Source: Hyphomonadaceae bacterium (lineage in GTDB: Bacteria; Pseudomonadota; Alphaproteobacteria; Caulobacterales; Hyphomonadaceae). Taken from it: a stretch of DNA of 64,000 nt. The notes under the pieces were generated by a model. It was not told the origin of the DNA. It saw only the letters and a program-made list of their open reading frames with translations, and ran no database searches. Of the stretch, positions 47,606 through 55,642 are shown one piece after another (the first letter of the stretch is position 1; each line of letters begins with the position of its first letter). The stretch is from contig JANSWU010000001.1 of assembly GCA_024743315.1 (NCBI GenBank), forward strand, positions 310,001 through 374,000, given 5' to 3'. The position numbers and the translations under genes were made by a program.

Positions 47606-48409
47606 ATGAAACGCCGAGAAAAGAAGAGCGAAAGCTTGGACATCCGTCTGCCATACCAACAGAAGCAAGACTTCATGGCGGCAACCAAACAACAGGGCGA
47701 GACCGCGTCTCAAGCTCTGCGCCGTTTCATTTCTGACTATATCGAAGAGGCTCGGCTGGCTGAACAACCGCACCCGGTCCAGGAGATCTCTATGACCATC
47801 GCACGACACAGACTGAAAACCCTCGCCACCGCCGCCGGCGCCGCTCTCGGCGTCTTTTCCATCACAGCCTTGCCCTCGGCAGCCGATTCCTCTGCCTTTG
47901 ATGCCCTCGACAAGAACAAGGATGGCGTCCTGACCGAAGGCGAGATTGCGCCCGGCTATGATGCCGACATTATCAGCAAGCTCGACACGGATGGTTCCGG
48001 CGGCGTGAGCCGCGAGGAACTCGAAGCCGCTGGCGATCACATTGTCATCCGAGATGACGAGACAACCTCGGACGAAGACGGCAAGACCGTCACCCGCAAA
48101 ACCGTGAAGGTGCTTGAATTCAGCGATAGCGCAGACGGCGTCATCCAAGGCGAAGTCAAAACTGAAGTCGACCGCAAGATCGTCATCAAGCGAATGGATT
48201 CCGGGTCGGAGCTCTCCGAAGCGGAAATGGAAGCCTTGATCGAAGAAGCCCTGGCAGAAGCGGGCGGCATGCTGGACGATGCCGAATTGATCACCGAAAC
48301 CATTCACGAAGAAGTGGATGAGGACGGCAATAAGCGCGTCATCATCAAGAAAATGAACCGGTCAGAGAAAACCGTCACGACGGACGAAGAGACAGAGTCC
48401 GAGGACTAG
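47606..48409 (+). CDS. Ribbon-helix-helix / membrane segment / EF-hand protein
   Basis: This 267-aa frame is unusual. Residues 1-50 form a CopG/ParD-like ribbon-helix-helix (ESLDIRLPYQQKQDFM, then ETASQALRRFISDYIEEA). Residues 63-95 look like a signal peptide or membrane segment (MTIARHRLKTLATAAG, then a hydrophobic core ending LPSAADS). Then come two canonical EF-hand loops: DKNKDGVLTEGE (about 105-116) and DTDGSGGVSREE (about 128-139). A Glu/Asp-rich tail ends the protein. As read, a DNA-binding domain faces the cytoplasm and a Ca2+-binding domain the periplasm, like a one-component sensor. However, ATG63 has AGGAG six bases before it, so a separate secreted EF-hand protein of 205 aa may be made from the same frame. 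It lies 119 bp after uppP. Confidence 0.75.
   Translation: MKRREKKSESLDIRLPYQQKQDFMAATKQQGETASQALRRFISDYIEEARLAEQPHPVQEISMTIARHRLKTLATAAGAALGVFSITALPSAADSSAFDALDKNKDGVLTEGEIAPGYDADIISKLDTDGSGGVSREELEAAGDHIVIRDDETTSDEDGKTVTRKTVKVLEFSDSADGVIQGEVKTEVDRKIVIKRMDSGSELSEAEMEALIEEALAEAGGMLDDAELITETIHEEVDEDGNKRVIIKKMNRSEKTVTTDEETESED
47781..47794 (+). promoter_or_regulatory. In-frame internal ribosome site and start in the RHH/EF-hand gene
   Basis: AGGAG at 47781-47785 and ATG at 47792-47794, spaced by six bases, stand exactly where the ribbon-helix-helix part ends and a signal peptide-like sequence begins. Starting here would give a secreted 205-aa EF-hand protein. Confidence 0.6.
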
Positions 48410-48419
48410 CTCGCCAAGT

Positions 48420-49427
48420 CTAAACGGTCTCTGATTTTTGGTGGTACTGACCGTACGGGCGGAACCGGTAGAGATAACTCGGAACGATTGCTTCGACCGT
48501 TTCGAGCTCATCAACGCCGAGATCTGCCAAGGTCAGCGCGCCCTCGGCAACAACATTGTCCGTCTTCAGCATTTCAACTTGGTCGCCCGTGATGGGCGGC
48601 GCGCCGAGAATGCCGGAGGAGAGCGGCCAGACGTAGCGAAACAGGGTCCCGAAGGCGAGCCCGAGAGGTTTGGCAATGAAAAAGGGTAGCGGCAGCGCGT
48701 AGCGCTTACGGTCGATCGTCTCGCCGATAAAATCGTACAAGTCTTTGAACGTATAGGTGCGCGGTCCCCCAAGTTCATAAGTGTTCCCGACGGCATCAGC
48801 GCGGGTCACGGCCGCAGCGATGGCATCCGCGACATCCCCGGCATAGACAGGTTGCACCTTGGTCTTGCCGCCGCCAATGGCGGGCAAGAAAGGCGCGATT
48901 GAAGACACCGGATGGGCTGACATGGCCGCAAAGCGGTTGAAAAACTCGTCTTCTGGTCCGAACACGATGGACGGTCGCAGGATCACAGCGCTCGGAAGCA
49001 CGGCGCGAATCCCAGATTCTGCCTCCCCCTTGGTCTCTGCATAATCGGCATTGGACTCCGCATCCGCGCCAATCGCTGAAATGTGCACCAGGCGCTCGAT
49101 TCCGGCGTCCCGGCAGGCTTCGGCAACGTTAATCGCGCCATCTCTTTGTGCCCCTTCAAAGCTTTGGCGGCCTTTTTCAAACAGGATCCCGACCAAGTTC
49201 ACGACGGCGTCCGCGCCTTCAATCGCGTTCGCCACCGAGGTTTTGTTGCGAACATTGGCTTGGACAATGTCGACCCAGCCCGGGGCGCCCGCCAACCGGA
49301 CCTCCCCCGCCAAATGTGGGCGGCGCACCGCAACCCGAACACGGTAGCCCGCTTGGACCAAGGTCCTGGCCGCATATCTGCCGATAAAGCCTGACCCGCC
49401 AAATAGCGTGACTAGTCCTTTTGCCAT
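48420..49427 (-). CDS. NAD(P)-binding short-chain protein, NDUFA9-like (complex I-associated)
   Basis: This 335-aa protein has a Rossmann fold with the nucleotide motif TLFGGSGFIGRYAARTLV (about residues 7-24) and an atypical SDR body, matching the NDUFA9/complex I NAD(P)H-binding family found in alphaproteobacteria. Its role in these bacteria is not settled; quinone or respiratory-complex assembly is plausible. The ATG at 49427 has GAGAG eight bases before it. The frame continues upstream but that would cross the promoter region. It is divergent from the polysaccharide locus. Confidence 0.87.
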   Translation of the reverse strand: MAKGLVTLFGGSGFIGRYAARTLVQAGYRVRVAVRRPHLAGEVRLAGAPGWVDIVQANVRNKTSVANAIEGADAVVNLVGILFEKGRQSFEGAQRDGAINVAEACRDAGIERLVHISAIGADAESNADYAETKGEAESGIRAVLPSAVILRPSIVFGPEDEFFNRFAAMSAHPVSSIAPFLPAIGGGKTKVQPVYAGDVADAIAAAVTRADAVGNTYELGGPRTYTFKDLYDFIGETIDRKRYALPLPFFIAKPLGLAFGTLFRYVWPLSSGILGAPPITGDQVEMLKTDNVVAEGALTLADLGVDELETVEAIVPSYLYRFRPYGQYHQKSETV

Positions 49428-49546
49428 GGTCGAAATCTCTCGTTTCTCAGCCTTGAATCGTTGCGCCGCTTTGATCACGACCGCACACAATTGTCCATGC
49501 GCAAGGACCGCGCACTTGCAGAGGATATACGCCCGGATTCTACCCA

Positions 49547-49572
49547 AAATTGTTGCGCATATGCAACAATTT
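49547..49572. promoter_or_regulatory. Perfect 10-bp inverted repeat before the polysaccharide locus
   Basis: AAATTGTTGC (49547-49556) and GCAACAATTT (49563-49572) are exact complements with a GCATAT spacer, 120 bp upstream of the NDUFA9-like start and 135 bp before the propeller gene. The length and symmetry suggest a dimeric regulator binding site. Confidence 0.55.
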
Positions 49573-49631
49573 GCAGAATACGTGGCGTGCACATTGCTTA
49601 ACTGTAAAGAAGCTGTGAAAAAACAGATTGG

Positions 49632-49656
49632 CTGAGAGGCGTAGTTAATCTCTCAG
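49632..49656. other. Hairpin just upstream of the propeller gene
   Basis: CTGAGAG (49632-49638) pairs with CTCTCAG (49650-49656), 51 bp before the ATG at 49707. It could be an operator or part of the transcript leader. Confidence 0.35.
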
Positions 49657-49706
49657 TTTGGGACGTGGCGATCGAAGAATTCGATCTGCATCAGGAGAGT
49701 ACACCA

Positions 49707-51698
49707 ATGTCGGGGCGAGACGCGTACCTTGAGCTAGGTTATCACCAAAAACCGGTGAAAACCCCGGAAGCAACACCAAAAAACGAGTTGGTTGACCAGC
49801 CGATGGAGACCGACACGCCCTCTTACTTGGCGATTGATCCCGCACAATATTCCGCAACGCCTGGATACAGTGATCCGGCCGTCCAATCGGAACGCTCTGG
49901 CGATTACCTCGCCGGGCTTATCGTGATTTTGGTTCTATTATTTGCCGGCGCGCTCGCAGGTTATTTCGGCCGCGGTTGGCTCAGCGACGGGACGTCGCGG
50001 GCCGTGACTCCAACAATTCTAAGCGCCCAACCAAATGCAGCGACTGAAATGTTTGGCGCGACCGGAACCCCAAGTGCCATGGTGTTTGGGTCCACCGCTT
50101 CAGATCAGGTCCTCGCGGTCGATATGACCCCGGGTGGAGACGCGTTGCTCTTGGTCAAAAGCTATGTTGGACCAAACGCCACAGATACAGAAACGCGCCT
50201 GTTCAGCACCTCAGCACCTTCCGACTCTGGTGTCGAAGCCGCGCCCATTGAGCTCACGTCGCTTCAAGGTGAAGGCCTCCACCTGACCCGCCTCGATGAT
50301 GGCGCCCTGATTGCGTTCTCGATCGATGGAAACGAATTGATCGTGGCGCGCCTGACCGATTCCGGCCGCGAAGTGTGGCGCCAATCCTTTGCCGCAAGCG
50401 CGGTCGATCGTTCGGAGGTCGCTTACGCAAAAGATACAAACGGCCTGGTGTTTATGGCACCGTCCTCATCACGCACGCTGACACAATTGGTCTCTATCAG
50501 TTCAGATGGCAACATCGCTTGGGAGCGTGTTTTTGATCGCCCGGACATGTGGCACAATTCATTTGTCAGCATCGATCAAACGGGTCTGACTTACGCTGTT
50601 TTGGGGCCGGCCAGCGATGACCAAACCTTCGGCGATCAAATTATTGCCCTGGTCGACACAAATGGCCGCCTGCTCCGGCAGCGAGCGCTCGCGCTCGACG
50701 CCTCTGACATGATATCCGGGGTCGCACCACGTGCTGCAGGCGGTGTTTCTTTTTTTGTGTCAGGAGATATGCCGCGCCTGATCCAGATTAATGAAAGCGC
50801 GCAGAGCGCTGGCACCATTGATTTGCCCTATATGCAGTACCTCTCGGACGCCCATATCATTCCGGTCGGACAAGGCGACATGTTTATCGCCAGCACTTAC
50901 GCGCCGATGGGCGACCGGATTGACCTCGTGCTCGAAAAACGCACGGCTGACGGCACGTCCCTCGGACAACTCTCTTGGGCGCTCCCGGCTGGCGCGACCA
51001 TGGACGACATGGTTAAATTGGCGGAGAATCGCTACTTGATCGCCGGCAGCGTGCGGTCCGACCGCTACATGCCGACCGATGTCTTTGTCCAAGAAATCAG
51101 CTTTGTTCCGAATGACCGAACACTGGCTATGGCCGCAGAGTCTGCGCAACCCGTGAGCCTGGCCGAGGAGTCTGCGAGCTCGAACGTGCAGCTCGCAGAG
51201 ACTGAAAATACGACAGAGTCGCTGCCGCTGATCGCCTCTTTGACAGTCGCTGCTCCAAGCCTTGAAGTGGCCGACGCCGCTGTGGCGCCGATCGAAGCCC
51301 CGACGGACGAACAAGAAAGCTCCGCTACAGAAACCGAAAATGTCATTTCTGAACCAGTCGTACCTGCGGCCGATCTGGCCACAGCGGTGAGCGAAACAGA
51401 GGAACCACTAACGGTCGAGACAGATGGCCCGAACGTGGTCCAAATGGAATCTGGTGTCGAATTCATTGTCGATGAGAATGCTGCGGCCATTTCGCGCTTC
51501 ATCGACGGTTCGATCGTCACGCAATGCCGTTTCACCTGCCTGGATCCTGCGACATCTAACTCATTCCCGATGACCGGGCATTTCCTGCCAGCACTATTGA
51601 GCACGGCACAGGATGCCAGCGCTCTGCACACTCGCGTCTGCGAGTCGGCGGACCTGGCTCCAGACGTCCAAACCCGCCCGACATGCGGATTTAACTAG
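49707..51698 (+). CDS. Membrane-anchored beta-propeller-like protein of the polysaccharide locus
   Basis: I do not recognise this 663-aa protein. It has a ~65-aa cytoplasmic N-terminus, one membrane segment (about residues 67-86), and a large periplasmic part whose repeating beta-rich units (for example LARLTDSGREVW, ISSDGNIAWERV, LVDTNGRLLRQRAL) resemble PQQ- or WD-type propeller blades. A low-complexity Glu/Thr/Ala-rich region (about 470-595) and a Cys-containing C-terminal domain (CRFTCLD, VCESADL, TCGFN) follow. The ATG at 49707 has AGGAG nine bases before it. It is the first gene of the exopolysaccharide run and may be a scaffold or sensor. Confidence 0.75.
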   Translation: MSGRDAYLELGYHQKPVKTPEATPKNELVDQPMETDTPSYLAIDPAQYSATPGYSDPAVQSERSGDYLAGLIVILVLLFAGALAGYFGRGWLSDGTSRAVTPTILSAQPNAATEMFGATGTPSAMVFGSTASDQVLAVDMTPGGDALLLVKSYVGPNATDTETRLFSTSAPSDSGVEAAPIELTSLQGEGLHLTRLDDGALIAFSIDGNELIVARLTDSGREVWRQSFAASAVDRSEVAYAKDTNGLVFMAPSSSRTLTQLVSISSDGNIAWERVFDRPDMWHNSFVSIDQTGLTYAVLGPASDDQTFGDQIIALVDTNGRLLRQRALALDASDMISGVAPRAAGGVSFFVSGDMPRLIQINESAQSAGTIDLPYMQYLSDAHIIPVGQGDMFIASTYAPMGDRIDLVLEKRTADGTSLGQLSWALPAGATMDDMVKLAENRYLIAGSVRSDRYMPTDVFVQEISFVPNDRTLAMAAESAQPVSLAEESASSNVQLAETENTTESLPLIASLTVAAPSLEVADAAVAPIEAPTDEQESSATETENVISEPVVPAADLATAVSETEEPLTVETDGPNVVQMESGVEFIVDENAAAISRFIDGSIVTQCRFTCLDPATSNSFPMTGHFLPALLSTAQDASALHTRVCESADLAPDVQTRPTCGFN

Positions 51699-51767
51699 TC
51701 GCAACGGCCCTTGGCGCGTTAAGGGCTAGGACGTCATTGCGCCGTCGGCATCGCCGCCAATCGAGTG

Positions 51768-53816
51768 ATGACTCAGAACAACTTATTGCGTACTGTTTGG
51801 TACGGGATTTGCTCACTGCTGGGGACGAGTACGACTTCTGATGATGACGGGACGCGATCTATGTCCATGGCGGCGACAAAAATCGGTGGGGATATGAAGG
51901 TGGAAGCGCCCAGCGTTCAGCCTGAAACAGTCCTGGCTGTGATACCAACTTTGAATGAAGCCGTGCACATCGAGGCTTGCATTCGCTCTCTCATGACCGG
52001 TCATGACGCGCTTAAATCGGTACCGCTGGTCGTGGTCGATGGTGGCAGCACGGACGCGACCGTGGCGATTGTCGAAGACTTGATGAAAGAATTCGAGAAC
52101 CTGAGCGTCCTTTCGAATCCAAAGAAACTGCAATCGGCGGCCCTCAATCTGGCGGTCAGCGAAGCGGCAATGGAGAAATCCAGATGGCTGGTCCGCTGCG
52201 ATGCGCACTCCCTTTATCCGCCAAACTTCATCCTCGACATCGCCGAATCGCTTGTCGAAACCCGCGCGGAATCCGTCGTCATCGCCATGGATGCTGTCGG
52301 CACCACCTGTTTCGAGAAAGCCAATGCCTGGATCGTCGATACACCGTTGGGGTCAGGCGGTGCAGCGCATCGTGGTGGCCAAGCGTCCGGTTATGTTGAT
52401 CATGGACACCATGCCGGCTTTGCAATCGAAGAATTCCGGCGCCTGGGCGGGTATGACGAAACCTTCTCTCATAATGAGGACGCCGAATACGATGCCCGCC
52501 TGACAGCACAAGGTGGACGCATCTTCTTGGACGCTGACATTCGTATTCAGTACGTCCCTCGGGGATCTATCTCGGAGCTCGCGCGACAATACTTCAATTA
52601 TGGCAAAGGTCGCGCGCGCAACGTCGCCAAAAACAAAACCCAGCTCAAACTAAGACAAATGCTGCCCGTCTTGGCACTACTGGCCAATCTTGGGGGCATC
52701 TTGCTGGCTCCATTCTTCTGGCCAGCCTTGCTGATCCCAGCGGCTTATCTGTCGGTTTTGATCCTCGCGTCGCTCTATGTCGCGCTTAAACACATGTCGG
52801 TTTGCGGCCTGTTTGCGGGCCTTGCCCTCGGCACTATGCATATGAGCTGGGCAGGCGGGTTTCTAAAGCAAAGCTATCGTCACTTTTCGGACTCGCGGCG
52901 ATCCAAAGGCGAACCGCGCGAGGCGCCGCACTCTGGGTTCTCACCCAAGCTGATGATCTCGGCAATCGGTCGCAATGCCCTCAACCTGCTCGCTCCGATT
53001 ACGGGACGACGGCGGACCTATGGTGCGCCATCCGCCGCCAATGAAAACTTTCGGATACACCGTCCAGTCACGCGCGTGACCAGCGTTCCCGAAGGACACT
53101 GCGTCTACGCGATTGGCGACATTCATGGCCGGTTTGATTTGCTCGAGGCGCTGATCCAGCAAATTGAAGCAGATGCTTCAAACTTGCCCGAGGGCACGAA
53201 GCAGACGCTTGTTTTTCTTGGAGATTATATCGATCGTGGGCTGCAGTCGCGGCAGATCATCGACTATTTCCTCAGCGATCGCCTGTCCGCGTTTGAAACA
53301 GTTTACTTGATGGGTAATCACGAAGAGGCGCTGCTCAATTTCATCCAGGATCCGAACTTCGGACAAAAATGGGCGATGTATGGCGGTGCCGAAACCTTGT
53401 TCTCATATGGCCTGCAACCGCCGCCCCGCGGCCTGAGTGCCAGTAATCCGGCGGCAGCGCGCGATGCCTGGGTGACGCTGTGGAATCAGTTTCGTGCGAG
53501 ATTGCCCGACGATCATTTGACATTCTACCAAACCCTGAAATTGTCGCACACGATTGGCGATTATGTATTTGTCCATGCCGGTATGCGTCCGGGCGTCCCC
53601 CTCGATCAGCAAACTGGCGAAGACATGATGTGGATCCGGGAAGAGTTTCTCGCCGCCAGTGGCAATTTTGACAAACTGGTCGTCCACGGACACACGCCGA
53701 CGGATACGGTGTATAGGGACAATCGCCGAATTGGACTGGATACCGGCGCTTACATGACTGGCCGTTTGACGGCGGCAAAGTTTTTGAATGAAGATATAGA
53801 CTATCTTTCCACTTAA
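51768..53816 (+). CDS. Glycosyltransferase family 2 fused to a PPP-type metallophosphatase
   Basis: This 682-aa protein joins two enzymes. The N-terminal half is a GT2 of the ExoA type: VLAVIPTLNE (about residues 53-62), VVVDGGSTDATVAIV, then the acceptor region GGYDETFSHNEDAEYDARL, followed by membrane segments (about 300-355). The C-terminal half is a calcineurin-like phosphatase with the PPP set GDIHGR (about 450), GDYIDRG (about 485), GNHEEA (about 517) and HGHTPT (about 642), matching PrpA/lambda-type phosphatases. The frame is continuous with no internal stop, so this is a true fusion if the sequence is right. The start is uncertain (51765-51894). It lies 69 bp after the propeller gene. 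Confidence 0.85.
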   Translation: MTQNNLLRTVWYGICSLLGTSTTSDDDGTRSMSMAATKIGGDMKVEAPSVQPETVLAVIPTLNEAVHIEACIRSLMTGHDALKSVPLVVVDGGSTDATVAIVEDLMKEFENLSVLSNPKKLQSAALNLAVSEAAMEKSRWLVRCDAHSLYPPNFILDIAESLVETRAESVVIAMDAVGTTCFEKANAWIVDTPLGSGGAAHRGGQASGYVDHGHHAGFAIEEFRRLGGYDETFSHNEDAEYDARLTAQGGRIFLDADIRIQYVPRGSISELARQYFNYGKGRARNVAKNKTQLKLRQMLPVLALLANLGGILLAPFFWPALLIPAAYLSVLILASLYVALKHMSVCGLFAGLALGTMHMSWAGGFLKQSYRHFSDSRRSKGEPREAPHSGFSPKLMISAIGRNALNLLAPITGRRRTYGAPSAANENFRIHRPVTRVTSVPEGHCVYAIGDIHGRFDLLEALIQQIEADASNLPEGTKQTLVFLGDYIDRGLQSRQIIDYFLSDRLSAFETVYLMGNHEEALLNFIQDPNFGQKWAMYGGAETLFSYGLQPPPRGLSASNPAAARDAWVTLWNQFRARLPDDHLTFYQTLKLSHTIGDYVFVHAGMRPGVPLDQQTGEDMMWIREEFLAASGNFDKLVVHGHTPTDTVYRDNRRIGLDTGAYMTGRLTAAKFLNEDIDYLST

Positions 53817-53882
53817 CCGTCCCCGCGCACTCAAACCGTGCACGGATAAACAAGAAAATTGGATCAAAGGAGCTAGACCGAG

Positions 53883-54467
53883 ATGCCCCATGCCCTAAAA
53901 ATTTCGAGTGTTGCGCTTGGCTTGAGCGCCTTGCTCATCAGCGCCTGTCAATCGGGCCCCGCCCCCGCCACACCGACAGCATCCGCGCCCGCGACAACTG
54001 TCACAGTCACTGAGTATACGCTATCATCCGGGGATCAGGTTAAAGTCACTGTGTTCGGTCAGCCTGACTTGTCCGGGCAATTTGAAGTCGACGGCAGCGG
54101 GACTTTCTCGATGCCATTGATCGGGCAAGTGAGTGCAGAGGGGCTTTCAGTGCCACAGCTGGAGTCCACGATTGCGGCAGCCCTGGCCGATGGCTATTTG
54201 GTCAATCCACAGGTCAGCGCCGAAGTTGCCAATTACCGGCCCTATTACATTCTTGGAGAAGTAAGAAATCCGGGTGAATATCCGTACACGAATGGACTGA
54301 CCGTGATGGAAGCTGTGGCCTCAGCTGGTGGCTTTACCTACCGGGCACGGAAGAATGTCGTCTTTGTCCGCGCGACCGATGCCAATGCAGAGCAATCTGT
54401 GGCTTTGACCGCGACCACTCAAGTGAAACCAGGCGATACGCTTCGCATCGGTGAGCGCATCTTCTAA
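53883..54467 (+). CDS. Polysaccharide export lipoprotein (Wza family)
   Basis: This 194-aa outer-membrane lipoprotein forms part of the polysaccharide export channel. It has a lipobox LISAC (Cys20), a Poly_export domain (about residues 45-120, with YTLSSGDQVKVTVFG), and an SLBB domain (about 120-170, with YYILGEVRNPGEYPYTNGL). It lacks the C-terminal amphipathic helix of E. coli Wza, so it may be a short form that needs a partner, such as the outer-membrane barrel at 62156. AAAGGAG precedes the ATG. Confidence 0.92.
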   Translation: MPHALKISSVALGLSALLISACQSGPAPATPTASAPATTVTVTEYTLSSGDQVKVTVFGQPDLSGQFEVDGSGTFSMPLIGQVSAEGLSVPQLESTIAAALADGYLVNPQVSAEVANYRPYYILGEVRNPGEYPYTNGLTVMEAVASAGGFTYRARKNVVFVRATDANAEQSVALTATTQVKPGDTLRIGERIF

Positions 54468-54846
54468 GCACGCCGAAACAGTCTCGTGCAGATTTACGCC
54501 CGGTCGAGTGCCGGGCGTATTTCGTTGATAAGGGTAAATGGGTTTTTACCATTCGTGGATTCGGTTGCCCAAAATGCCAGTTTTAATTGTCGTACTGTCT
54601 CATTTTTGGACGCTTTGAGCGTGAAATTCGTCAGATTTCGGGACTTTCTTAAGAAACTGCAAAAAAGTACTCTCGTGGTTGGGGAATTCACTGGAAAAAT
54701 CACCGAAATATGAGCGTATAGGCGGTGAGCTTTTTGCAAGAGCCTTGGGGAATGGCTCATTCGCGGCACCTGCGTATTTTCGACCGCTTCGAATGTGTTC
54801 TTTTGGTTTTTGTTGAGAGTAATCTTTAGAGTTTTGGGGGCGCAGT
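54468..54846. other. Intergenic stretch before the sugar transferase gene
   Basis: About 380 bp. It begins with a terminator hairpin (54495-54519) and then turns AT-rich; no gene or clear promoter was recognised, though a promoter for the sugar transferase is expected near its end. Confidence 0.6.
54495..54519 (+). terminator. Terminator downstream of the export lipoprotein gene
   Basis: A perfect 9-bp stem TACGCCCGG (54495-54503) / CCGGGCGTA (54511-54519) with a 7-base loop, then TTTCGTT. It lies 28 bp after the stop at 54467. Confidence 0.7.
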
Positions 54847-55539
54847 ATGCGTGTTAGAGTATCAGAAGATCCCATGCATCTGACCGGCGTTCGGATTGAA
54901 TCCAGCCACGCAGAGCATATCACACCAAATATAGACCCACTGAAGCGGGCCTTCGATATTGTCGTGGCCGCAACGGCCTTGGTGCTGCTTGCGCCGCTGA
55001 TCCTTTTATTCGCAATTCTCGTCCGCATCCAGGATGGCGGGAAGTCGATTTTCGCGCATGACCGGTATGGACTGAACGGAACCACGTTCAAATGCTATAA
55101 GCTTCGCTCGATGGCGGTCGACGCCACGGAGCGACTGCAAACGCTGCTCAATGAGAACCCGGAACTTCGGCGGGAATGGCAAGCGACGCAAAAGCTGAAA
55201 AACGATCCCCGGATCACGCCGCTCGGTCAATTCCTGCGCAAGTCTTCAATCGATGAGTTGCCTCAACTCTGGAACGTGCTGCGCGGTGATATGTCGATCG
55301 TCGGCCCGCGTCCGATTGTGAAAAACGAAATCCAGAAATATGGCGACAGCTATCGGTTCTACACCGCTGTCCGTCCTGGCCTGACAGGCCTTTGGCAAGT
55401 TGAGGGTCGTACCGAGACCACATATCAGGAACGTGTTGAGATGGACGTGCGATACGTCCAGACACGGAGTTTCTGGAATGATGTCTGGATCGTTCTTAAA
55501 ACCATCCCTGCTGTGATCGCTTCACGCGGCGCTGTTTAA
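54847..55539 (+). CDS. Priming sugar transferase (ExoY/WbaP-type)
   Basis: This 230-aa protein transfers the first sugar-1-phosphate to the undecaprenyl phosphate carrier and so starts polysaccharide synthesis. The Bac_transf signature is complete: KRAFDIVVAATALVLLAPL (membrane reentrant helix, about residues 32-50), FKCYKLRSM, SIDELPQLWNVLRGDMS and GPRPIV. There is one hydrophobic segment, the monotopic form. The sugar is not readable. GGGGGCG lies before the ATG at 54847. It works with the GT2 and GT4 enzymes and uppP nearby. Confidence 0.93.
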   Translation: MRVRVSEDPMHLTGVRIESSHAEHITPNIDPLKRAFDIVVAATALVLLAPLILLFAILVRIQDGGKSIFAHDRYGLNGTTFKCYKLRSMAVDATERLQTLLNENPELRREWQATQKLKNDPRITPLGQFLRKSSIDELPQLWNVLRGDMSIVGPRPIVKNEIQKYGDSYRFYTAVRPGLTGLWQVEGRTETTYQERVEMDVRYVQTRSFWNDVWIVLKTIPAVIASRGAV

Positions 55540-55642
55540 CCCAAACTTCGAAGACGCTCGCTGAGCCGTTACTCGCAACAAAGTTCGGATTGATTCTTGC
55601 TGTGTCTGGATCAATCCGGAACAATCGTGTGATATTGACGCT

